Assembly: GCA_037576215.1 (NCBI GenBank)
Contig: JBANDB010000002.1
Location: forward strand, 1,984,001-2,048,000
Length of the DNA stretch: 64,000 nt
Direction: 5' to 3'
Source: Armillaria gallica
Taxonomy: Eukaryota > Basidiomycota > Agaricomycetes > Agaricales > Physalacriaceae
Below the pieces are notes generated by a model. It had not been told where the DNA came from. It saw only the letters and a list, made by a program, of their open reading frames with translations, and made no database searches. Positions 47,167 to 56,875 of this stretch are shown in pieces. Position 1 is the stretch's first letter. The number at the start of each line of letters is the position of its first letter. The position numbers and the translations under genes are program-made.

Positions 47167-48033
47167 AGCTCATCTACACACTTACCACCTTCATGTCGGC
47201 TCTCATTTAGTTTTGAATACGGTAACTGTACCATATACTTCCTGAAGACTCTTATAGTGGTGGCAAGCAGGCGATCATGCATCCCTTCAGCGAGCTCGGC
47301 TCATATGCTTGCGTTGTTTGGTATGGTGAGTTGCATTGCACGCTGTTCGTTTAATTAGCTTCTTACTGTTGTAAGCCATTCTGCAGCACCACATCCAGAA
47401 TAATACTGTCCCCACCGGGATCCATGCCGTGTCTCGAAATAGCTCTCACAGAAACATTCTAAACGGTCCGTTGATCTTCGAGCTCTGCCTTTTTATCTAC
47501 TTACACATTTCTATCAAGTACGTTAGCCGTGGTGAAGAGCGAAAAGCACAGAACCATGTCATTCGCTCGAAGCAAGCAAGATTTTCTTTGACGTCGCAGG
47601 TTGGTTTTTCTCTGATACCTATGCAGCGTCCTAGCTTAGGCTGTCGATTTCAGATGTCCTCCAACACGCGATCGTCGCACGATGCACAAGGGAGATTCAG
47701 AAGCGAGAATAGCAGTACAGGCCGATGCTGCCTTGCTATCCCACTGTTAGAGCCGATATATCTATCCCACTGTTAGAGGTAATATAGTTGAGGGCAGGAA
47801 ATACAGATATGCTGTGGTTAGGGTGTCTTGAACTCGGCGGCTTCACCATGGGAGAAACGCCTTGACATCGTGAGGATGCTTTCAGCATGAACATGGATGC
47901 AGCCACTTGCGATGATTACTGTTCGGACTCGCCAATCGCCGCGGTCTCAAAATCATCGCCACTGATCCACCTGCCCTTTAAAATCTTAATGCAACTTGAG
48001 ACAACTCCTATAGTATCGTCCTCTCTTACCGCC
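47167..48033. other. Spacer upstream of the nuclease gene
   Basis: No supported gene. CTATCCCACTGTTAGAG occurs twice 26 bases apart (about 47736-47752 and 47762-47778). The nuclease promoter must lie in the last part. Confidence 0.45.
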
Positions 48034-50331
48034 ATGGGTGTCAAAGGTGGCTGGGGTGTATGTTTTTTTGGTAGTGATCTAGACGCTTAACATCGCTCAC
48101 ATTTTCCGCAGCTGCTAAACCCCACCGACTCGATATCTCTGGTTGACTGGTCTGCTCAGATAATTTCAACGGGTACAATTCACAGCTTAGGCCCACGCAT
48201 AGGCGTCGATGCTAGGTATTCAATTAATACATGATCCATGTTGAGACTGACTAATCTTTCTAGTGGATGGATGTTCGCTGCAAAATTCCATCATGGTCAA
48301 ACAAAGAGTACAGCGCAAGCGTCGTTGTTCAAGCGATTGGGTCGTCTCTTTCACCTTCCGGTCCTGCCTCTATTTGTTTTTGACGGTCCAAAGCGTCCTG
48401 TCAACAAGCGTAAAAAGAAAGTAACCAAGACGACCGACTGGTTAACTGCAGAATTCAAGGACTTGCTCGAAGGATTTGGGTTCCCGTATTGGGATGTATG
48501 TTGACCTTACTTCCTCCTATTTTCTCCTCCTTATACAAGGACTTAGGCTCCAGGCGAAGCCGAGGCTGAGCTGGCACTGCTTTCGAACAAAGGCCGGATC
48601 GATGTTGTGATGTCGGAAGACTTCGATGCAATGTTATTCGGTGCTCAACGAGTGATGCGGATGTAGGTGGTATCTCTCATTTACTTTACATTACTAAATC
48701 AAATATTTCAGCACCGACGAAAGCGACTCTAACTATATGGTCAAAGTCTATGAAAAGGGATCTCAATTCTCCCCGAACGAGCTGGTAATGATCGCGTTAC
48801 TTGCCGGTGGCGATTACGACGTAAGTCATTTAAGAATCATCATTGAATTTATTATCACTCACATCATATAATAGGAAGGAATTAAAGGGTGTGGAATCCA
48901 GACTGCTGCCGACATCACTCTGACAGGCATCGGTGAACGCCTGTTTGAGGCCCTCGAAGCTTCTCCGGTCAAAGATTACCCCGTTATTGCTTCCAAATGG
49001 CGCAATGACCTTTGCGTTATGCTGAAGTCCCAAAGGGTTGGCCGTCATCGTGCACTGGCATCGAACATTCCTCTTGACTTTCCGAAGGTTTCAGTTTTAG
49101 TCCAATATGTTCAACCACTAATATCGGCAAATGGCTTGCTCGCCCTGCCTGCCGCTCCATCACCATGCCCACCAGATATTCCCAGACTCGCACAGCTGTG
49201 CGAGAATTTATTCGTCTGGGGACATTCAATGGGCATCGTCAACCATTTTTGTGAACACATTTTTCCAGGACTAGCGATTCGGGAGCTGCTTCAGGACTTG
49301 TGCAAGCGACGGGGAGTTATGCTGGAGAGTGACACATCCTTGTCCCCTTATACCGTCATCTCTAATGTGTGTTCTATCCGCGCGAATCAGCGTGACCGAT
49401 CAGACTCTGAGATTTTCGTCTCCCTCACCATCCCTCATGCTATTATCACTCAAATCAGTTCTTCCATTGATGGGAAATACGACACTGACATCACCCGGAA
49501 CTCGCTTGATCAATGGCTACAGAAACGCAATGTTCGCACATGGCTTTCCCGTGTATTGGCACTCCATGCACGGCCAACCATTCTAGACAAGGAGGAACAT
49601 CTGATATCCAAGGCTGCTAAGAAACGCGGTCCTCTACCAGCACGCATCAAAGACAAGGGGCTGCCATCGCCGCCACAGCAGTCTAGAAGAGCGGTCGCTG
49701 AACCAGTCAGGGAAGAGAGCGAACACCTGCATGGTGAGAGTTACTGTCTGTGTCAAACGTGCATGACTCATGTGCAGTAGAAACTTTTACAGGAAAACGA
49801 GCTCGCTCTACTTCAATTATTGATATTTCTAGTGGTGAGGATGAGAGCGAAACCGGTAAGAATCACCAAAGTCGATGTGTCGGAAGCACCCATAGATATT
49901 TTCTAGAAATTCCAGTGAAAAAACGCCGCCGTCATGCAGCATCCCCGACGTACCCTCGCTCCGCCTCAGTTATTGATATTTCTAGTGGTGAGGATGAGAG
50001 CAAGACAGGTAAGAATCACCAAAGTCGATGTGTCGGACGCACCCATAGATATTTTCTAGAAATTTCAGTGAAAAAACACCGCCGTCATGCAGCATCCCCG
50101 ACATACCCTCGCTCCGCCTCAGTTATTGATATTTCTAGTGGTGAGGATGAGAGTGAAACCGGTAAGAATCACCAAACTCAATGTTTTCGAAGCATCTATA
50201 GCTATTTTCTAGAAAAATCAGCGAAAAATCACCCCCATCGTGCCAAGTCCCCGACGTATCATATCCAGGTTCACTGTTTGGACACTGGCGAGATCTTAGA
50301 GCTTTGTACGGACGACGAAGATGGAACTTGA
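48034..50331 (+). CDS. XPG/Rad2-family structure-specific nuclease (GEN1/Yen1-like)
   Basis: Modelled as join(48034..48057,48112..48215,48264..48495,48547..48662,48712..48820,48875..49733,49778..50331), 665 residues, all joins in phase. The family cuts flaps and branched DNA, including Holliday junctions for GEN1. The N-terminus MGVKGGWGLLNP is the family start. Metal-binding acidic residues are all present: GVDAS, FVFDGPKRP, GEAEAELALL, SEDFDAMLFGA and GGDYDEGIKGCG (helix-hairpin-helix region). The middle part is unassigned. From about residue 480 the tail holds three tandem 51-residue repeats (153-bp period at 49818, 49971, 50124). Each contains S-V/I-I-D-I-SSGEDES, which looks like a SUMO-interaction motif, and a basic KKRRRH patch. 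It lies inside the 15.8-kb element, 110 bases before the recombinase gene on the same strand. It appears functional. Confidence 0.88.
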
Positions 50332-50441
50332 ACAGGGGTACTCCTCCTATTATATGTATATATATTCGTGTACTTTCTCAAAGTTTTCCTTACCTTGCAT
50401 ACTGTTCCCCGTCTCTCTCTCTGGTCTCTCTCTCTATCACG

Positions 50442-52150
50442 ATGGCTGTCGCAAGCAAGATGAAAGTTGGAGACAACGATATTGCGAATGCTAAAGGGAT
50501 TTGCAGAGTCCTGGACAAGTCTCGCCCCGACTATCCAGAGGAAAACGAAATCGAGGATGATGTTGAGGGGGAGCGAGAAACCTGGGGTGATACGTACAAT
50601 CATGACGACGACGGTGACATGCAAATGGACCCAAGCATATCTGCTGAAGACAGAGATTATCTTGATGTCATCCGGGATGCTTCAAAAGGCGTCAAAGAGG
50701 GCACGAATGATGCTTATCAAGGGTATAGCCAGCCATTCTCACTTCACTACTATTGTGCTAATCAAGCTGTCTCTTACTAGTGTCATGAGACTGTTCAATG
50801 AATTCCTTGTTGAAGAGGGGTTCATCCAACCTGGCACCAACATCTTCAAGCAAAAGGTGCTCGATCCAAAGACTGATTACTATATCATCGGCTTTATTAT
50901 GAGCAAGTATGTCTTTCCTCTTGCAATTCCCAATGATTGTCTAATGTTCCTTCGAGATGCGATGATTGTGATATGCATGGGGTTGACAAAGCGCCCCATG
51001 TCATTCAGAATAGCTACTCATATGCACAGAAACTTCGGGCAGGCGCTACTTTCGGCTTTCGAACAGCTGGTGGTAGGGAGCGTGCTTGGAACAGGGAAAA
51101 CGCCTCCGGAAATCCCTCGATCTCACAGTTGGTCTCGTGCTACATGCTCGGGTTACGAAAGCGTAAGGTGACGGAGTTGAAGATGTGTATTCATCACCTG
51201 TCTGACAAGGTTTCCAGGTAGCTAAGGGAGAAACTTCCACGAGCGCTCGTGCTATTAGTCCTGTAGGTCTTCCATTTGATCTACGATCTTAACCTCAATG
51301 ATTTTCAGGATGATCTTCTCAAGCTGTACGAGTTCAATCGCCGTGCGGAGAACTGGGATAATGCACAAGTATCTGCTAATAATTGGTGTGGAGCAAATAT
51401 GCGCCGTCTCCTTGAAGCCGTCTATCTTGTTGCATTTACATGCTTACTTCGTATCGATGAGGCACTGAAGATCCAGCTTCATGATCTACACTTCTACGAT
51501 GATCCAGTAGACGGTACAGCTTGTGTGTCAGTGACTCTGCCATTCCGCAAGAACAGCCCATATGGGAGTAAGTCTATTGAGTGCTAGATCTCTGCTGCGA
51601 CACTAATAGTAATGCAGAGATACCACCGTTCATACTCAGAGAGCTTCCGGATGATATGGCACATCTTTGCCCTGTTAGAGCACTTGCAGAATGGGTTGGC
51701 ACCTCGGAGATTCTACATGGCTATCTGTTCCGCAGGATGGATAAAAGAGATAGGCCGATTGTTGCGAAAAACACCCACATGGTAAGGGCACCTCGTTTTC
51801 TAATCACACGCGTAATTCACTTCTGGATTCTTGATCCCCGTTAGACTGCAGAAGCGTTTCTGGAACTGTTTTGTAACAATTTGTGCGACCTAGAAATCGC
51901 GCCTTATGCTTATGGCACCCACTCTTTTCGCCGTGGAGGCTGCCAATGGCTCTCTGTTGATCTTCGTTGGTCGCTTCGGCAAATATGCGAGTGGGGAGGA
52001 TGGAGCTCCGATTTTTCTCACTTGACCATTGTTAAATACCTCATCTCCTGGAACGATAACCCAATGTTACGACGGGATGATTTCTTCAAGCTCGACCGCC
52101 AATTGTTAGTCCAGTGCCGGACTTGTGGTCGCACATGTCCATGTGCTTAG
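50442..52150 (+). CDS. Tyrosine recombinase-like DNA breaking-rejoining protein (Crypton-type)
   Basis: Modelled as join(50442..50722,50781..50906,50957..51167,51218..51262,51309..51567,51618..51781,51845..52150), 463 residues, all in phase. Residues 1-95 are acidic and disordered (ENEIEDDVEGERE). An N-terminal SAM-like core follows (SYSYAQKLRAGATF, SISQLVSCYMLGLRKRK). The catalytic domain shows LLRIDEALKIQLHDL (first Arg), GTHSFRRGG (H-x-x-R), GGWSSD (Trp/Gly in place of the second His) and TIVKYLISW with the likely nucleophilic Tyr. The C-terminus CRTCGRTCPC could bind zinc. Such enzymes act as recombinases of Crypton elements or as domesticated relatives. The gene is intact. It follows the nuclease and is convergent with the next gene (80 bases between stops). 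Confidence 0.82.
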
Positions 52151-52229
52151 ACATATTGATTAACTATACTATTTGATATCAACAGCAAAATTCATTGTCC
52201 AAACATATACTACTAGTGAGAATTGTAAA

Positions 52230-54212
52230 TTAATCATCATCCTGGCTCTCCATCCCATTCTTCTTTCTGTAGAGGTTGGCTATTTTGGAGGCATCTATCA
52301 TAGTCACCCACGCACACCCATTCCTCCCTACGTACCCAAACTCACTCGCAAATCTATCTCCGTATTCATTGATGGCCCTTTGGGTCAATTCTGCATCGGC
52401 CTCCTTCCGTTCTTCTCGAAGGATGTCTGATATTCGTGAGAAAGAGAACCGTTGACCTGACGCATGCGAGAAACGAGCCCAGAACCCATCTGGCGTGAGA
52501 GCCCGATAGGACTTCATAAAATGCTAATGGTAATGGTTGAGTGAGAGAAAATGCAGCTGGGAAAACCACATACGTGCCAAAGACCCCAGACGTGTTTTAG
52601 TCGTTTCCACTCACCAGGCAGTGCATTGTTTGAACAATAAAGATCACGCCAAAGTCTGATAGGAATTGGACGCTCATAGATTTTGATTGGGTAATCGCTG
52701 GTGGGATTCCACTCAGGACTGCCATCGTCCCAGCTAGCGATAAGGCTTGTCATATCCGAGGCATATCGGAACGGCTTTGTTGGAGGGACTGCGCCTTGAT
52801 CGACACTCAAGCTGGTGCCATCTGCAAACTGCAAGGTGCATTGCTTGGAGCCACCGGACACAGCATCGGAAGCTTTTGTGTTGTGGCCGTTTGTCAGGGG
52901 TGAAAATGCTGGCATCACCTGGGGAGGTGGAAAGGAGGGCAGAGTGGCTTGGTCCAGTGTGAGCCGTTCAAAGGATGGCATGGTGGGTGAATCAGGCCGA
53001 TCCACAGCATCAAAGATGTCGACAGAATGCGCCGTAAGTCCCATGCTGGCAGTGTCAATGCTAATTGAGGGACGGGGAGACAATGTAGTCGGTGCGACAC
53101 CAGTTGATGATGCGACCGCAGCTAGCCAAGCCTCAACAATGGAGGCAACACGGTCTGCAAACAGCGGGTTTTCAAAGAGATCTGAGGGCTGTACAAGAAT
53201 GGAATCAATTAATCATTGTCAGAGTAGGATGACGGTGAGAGACATACATTGAACGATTGTCCGACAGAGATACTATTTGCCCTTCGCTCCTGGAGATGGG
53301 TATGGCGTGGGACTTTTGGCTTGGCATTGGCAATCCTGGCTCGCACGCGGTGACACTGAAAAACTCGTTAGGAACTGCAATGTTGAAAGAGCTAGAACAG
53401 GAAGCGAACCCATGGCAGTATCTCATCGATCTCAGCCTGACTCCGGGTGTCCTTTGACCGTTGAACAGACAATCCCACTGCAGAGGTATTCGCCAGCCGA
53501 CTTGCGTTTGCAGTGAGGAGACGAGCGCGTAAATGAGTTGGCTTCCTTGGCTTCTTTGCCTTTGTGACCCCGCCGCTTGCGACCCCATGGCTCCTGATGC
53601 CTTTGTGAGCGATCCGTGCTGGAAGTAACAGGCTAGTAGGAGAAGGGAAATTAGCTGCTGTAAGGATTTTGTGAACACTCACGCACCTTGATCTCCATTT
53701 CTCCATCCCACCGTGGCTGAATGAGATCAGTCGCTCCCGTCGCACGGGCTTGGTGCCTGAGTAGGCGAGATTGAACTGCTTGCACAGTTCCATGAAGTCA
53801 ACACTTGAATTTGATGCCATAGACCTATAAAATGTAAAGCATCAACAGGATTAGCAGGGAAGGGCGAACATACAAGTCAATTATCTCCACCCCAAAGTTC
53901 CCATCCTTGTCTGGGCCTACAGGGAAAGGATATTTAGACTCTTCATCTTCTGGAGTTGTCGTCACTGAAGGAGGTAGACCCTGTTCCTCTGCTGTGGGCA
54001 CCGGCGCTGTCAGAGATGTAGAAGGCGGCTCCCGTGCCACATCCATGGTGAGTCCAACAACAACAAGTCCAACGGTGTGAGCGGCGTCTTCCTTAGCGCG
54101 GTCGCGGTCGAGCTTCCTTAGCTTGAGCTTGATGATGAGAACGGCTGTCAAAATGAGAGCAACGAAGGCGCCAAGTGCTCCAAGGCCAGCAGCAAGACTT
54201 GGTATTCCACCA
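52230..54212 (-). CDS. Unknown element-borne protein with possible membrane anchor (first exon unresolved)
   Basis: Modelled as complement(join(52230..52523,52574..53188,53248..53355,53410..53632,53687..53824,53874..54212)) with all internal joins in phase, giving at least 571 residues. The initiating exon upstream of 54212 was not found. If translation began at the internal ATG at 53820, it would give 457 residues. The N-terminal exon has a hydrophobic run (GLGALGAFVALILTAVLIIKL) followed by basic/acidic residues, then Pro/Thr-rich sequence. Next is FMELCKQFNLAYSGTKPVRRERLISF, a basic KAKKPRKPTHLRARLL segment, a Ser/Pro-rich linker, and a conserved C-terminal module: RPIPIRLWRDLYCSNNALPGEWKRLKHVWGLWH, then DGFWARFSHASGQRFSFSRISDIL. 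I recall this module from mushroom genomes near recombinase genes but know no function. It is the rightmost gene of the element, read inward. Confidence 0.65.
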
Positions 54213-54555
54213 CTGTAAAAACAGGGAAAACAGGGAAGAGTCTCAGCATAGCATATTAATAATAGGGGTGGGCAGGGAGAAAATGGCACGGCTGCTCCAT
54301 GTTCGGATACGGATACGAACACGATGGGCAGGAGGAGAGAGGAACAGAGGAACAAATGCAAAAAAAAAAAATGCAGGGGCAGGCAAAAAGGGACAGAACG
54401 CGATCGGCCGCGCCCAACGAACGCGACGAACGCGATGATCATCTCATCGGAGGAGGGCACGGAGGCAATCAAGGGCAGAGCCAAACAGAAAGACGATCCC
54501 TGGGAGCGTCTTGTCTCGCGTGACGAGACATTGATTTCGGCAATCGCCGCGTGAT
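54213..54555. other. Right subterminal region of the element
   Basis: Non-coding. It contains an A12 run at 54360-54371 and GAACGCGACGAACGCGA-like short repeats near 54417-54435. It probably holds the promoter and first exon of the minus-strand gene. An ATG at about 54301 (MEQPCHFLPAHPYY) opens only a short frame. Confidence 0.4.
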
Positions 54556-54574
54556 CCGAACGTCTATATCCCGA
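54556..54574 (-). repeat. Right terminal inverted repeat of the 15.8-kb element
   Basis: CCGAACGTCTATATCCCGA, the inverse of 38774-38793 less one base. It is followed by GG and then GAAGTAGGATATG, the resumed flank. Confidence 0.75.
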
Positions 54575-55499
54575 GGGAAGTAGGATATGTCCCGGGCGGG
54601 ACATATTCGTAGACTGGACCAGAAATGATCTGAAATGTCTGTCAAGCTTAGCGATGAAGAGATCACCTAGCTGGGCAACAATGGCAATGAACCTGTAGAA
54701 AAAAAACCCGCACCCTACATGTGAAGTAATCATCTGTAATGTGAGCTACACTGTGAGATGGTGAGATGGTACAGCACCCGATAAAGACTGACTTTGACGG
54801 CCATAGAGCCGACACCTTTTGCTCTGTAGTGGTATCAAGACAGATTGGACGGCCTGCCAAGAGCCTCTGCTTTGGAAAGTAATGCAGAGAACACGTTATC
54901 CTCGTCAGAGCAGGTCGGCGTTCAACGTCATCAACTTGTCGGGTAAGGGACATAGTAAAGTGGCCCTTCTGTGAAAACTCCGATGTCCCTGACATGCCAG
55001 CTTGAACGTGCCACTTGGACTGGCAGTGCCAGCGATGGCCCGAATGACAGATTCTATCGCCCTAGTAGCATATTCGCCACAGAGGCTCATGCTGTTATCG
55101 TCCTAGAGTTCTGATAACCGCCTATGGTCAAGGCTGTCCAACATCGACTGACAAAACACATCGCCAATACTGAATTCACCGATCCTTTAATTGAGAAAGT
55201 CTGTAAACACAGGGATGAGCAACATTTGGCCAGCTGAGGAATGGTCGATCCGTGGGAGGGGTCAGGATATCTTTTGCATGATAGTCAGCCGTTGTCGTCC
55301 CTGTGGACGGGCGTGGGCTGCTGAGGTGCGATAGGAAGGAACGTTAGGAACTCCCGGTTGTTGGGCGGAAGTCAAGAGAAGTCCCCCCTTCTCTGTCTTT
55401 CCCATGTTTCTGAGTCTTCCGAGTCCTAGCCGCCGATTCTCTGGTATACTTGAAACTAGTTTGATCATTTCCCTATGGCCTTCTCCCATTTGCGAGATA

Positions 55500-56645
55500 G
55501 TCGAAGCACGTTATGTATGCCGCTGGTCAAAAGTTCATATCCGCGGTTTCGAGGTTGTTTCAACTGCCGAGAATTGCATGAGCGGTAACCTGGGGCATAC
55601 CGGAGAGAAGCTCACGTGAAATAAAGCATACCGCCGCCATCCAAGCGGAAATCAAGCGTGCTGCTCTCCGCAGTGAATTCCGGATGCAAGAGTCATCGAC
55701 CGAAAACACTATCAGGGCACTCAGCACGGGTAGGACTTTCTCTTCGTACTTCGTAGAGATGTCTACCGAGTTACATAACGAGACGTCCTTGAAATTAAAT
55801 CAGACAGGGGAGTAGGTCAGAAAGTTAATCGTACCTCCGGCGCATGTACAATCTTCGGCGATCTTGAAAACAACTGAGTAGGTGAGCATAGGCGTCCAAC
55901 AAATTTGCGGCGTGACAGGATTCATATAGTAGGCGATATTCGACAGCTGATTGACCGTACTGTCAGAAGTCATCCACGGAAACAAAATTTGAGCAGCGCA
56001 CAGACGATGTACTTGACTTGACTGTATTCTTGGATATTATTCGCGATACCTAAATCGATTGAGTTGAATGACGTATTTGAAACGGATACAAGTTTACGTA
56101 CCGCATTCTCCAAAATACTCTGACCCGTTGCCCGTCATATACTCCCCGCCATGTAGCCACAAGCCGATAAGGCCATCAACATGTTCTCCATGCATCAAAG
56201 GGCTCCCTTTCGGCCATACATACCCGGGAGCCCGCATCATTCCGACCTTCCCATCCTTAGCCACGCCGGTCGTCCGCTGGTTCAAAAGCCAAACGAAAGA
56301 AGTCGTTTTCAGCTCCGCTTCGCTCGCTTGGCGTTCCTTGTCCATCGGCGCTGGAATGGAATACCACACAAAGGGACGATGGGCATCATCCGGTGAATCA
56401 TTCAGACATCGGGACCAGGATGCTCTGGAACGTGATTTGGAGAGGATGTAGCAGGCTGCCCAGTATGGTAGGAGGACGGTGAGAGATACGACTCGAAAGG
56501 TGATAAGAATTCCCTTTGTATGGCTGGCTAGAGGTTGATGGGTATTGTATAGGCATGGTAGATGGAGGTAGCTGCATCGCCGAAAGAATTTTCTTCTACC
56601 TCCAGGTACGTGTATCTTCGCCGTGGGGTTGTACTGACATTGCAA
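55500..56645 (-). pseudogene. Alpha/beta-hydrolase (fold 3) relic, copy C
   Basis: This is the fullest copy. A membrane-like N-terminus (FRVVSLTVLLPYWAACYIL) is followed in one open frame (56094-56645) by LKTTSFVWLLNQRT, APGYVWPKGSPLMHGEHVDGL and IGLWLHGGEYMTGNGSEYFGECG. In shifted frames come the YRLLHESC-type strand and ED-CTCAGGTINFL, corresponding to the usual GD-S/C-AGG nucleophile elbow with an insertion. Several frame changes remain, so I call it a relic. Such enzymes are membrane-anchored esterases/lipases. It is divergent from the MYND gene, sharing about 230 bases of promoter region. Confidence 0.65.
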
Positions 56646-56875
56646 AGCAAGGAATTCTGGAATAATCTGTACTCGTAAGTACGCATGGGGTCAGGAAAGA
56701 TGTACATCGAGGCAGAGCGGTGTGACGAATGTCGCCGGCAGTCAAGAGAACGGAGGTCTTGGTATGGACATGAACGCCAGGACCCCGAAACCGCAGCAAC
56801 GAACGGATGATGCCGGAGATTTCCTATCCGGGACGGCCGGCGGCTACACCCCTTTTCCTTTTCTTTCATATTACC

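Larger units (their letters stand above)
38772..54576. mobile_element. 15.8-kb cargo-carrying element inserted in unit 7
   Basis: In two paralogous units the kinase relic runs straight into the segmental block (17901-17925, GATAGAATTAGGATATG; 27058-27075, GATAGAAGGAGGATATG). In unit 7 these halves are 15.8 kb apart. The inner ends are inverted repeats: 38774-38793 TCGGGTATATAGACGTTCGG and 54556-54574 CCGAACGTCTATATCCCGA (one indel over 20 bases). Both flanks carry a GAAG-N-AG-GATA-like sequence, consistent with a mutated target duplication of roughly 8-11 bases. Inside are an orphan gene, repeats, a captured transcription-factor/FAS chimera, a nuclease, a tyrosine recombinase and a convergent gene. 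I see no DDE transposase. TIRs plus a target duplication suggest cut-and-paste transposition supplied in trans, or by an unrecognised enzyme. Confidence 0.75.

Noticed and set aside
49818..50160. CRISPR-like array
   Set aside because: Three 153-bp units in coding phase inside a gene are a protein repeat, and the organism is a eukaryote.
38772..54576. Calling the large element a Starship or a classic Crypton
   Set aside because: Starship captains have a DUF3435 recombinase at one end, and Cryptons lack terminal inverted repeats. Here the recombinase is internal and the ends are inverted repeats with an apparent target duplication.
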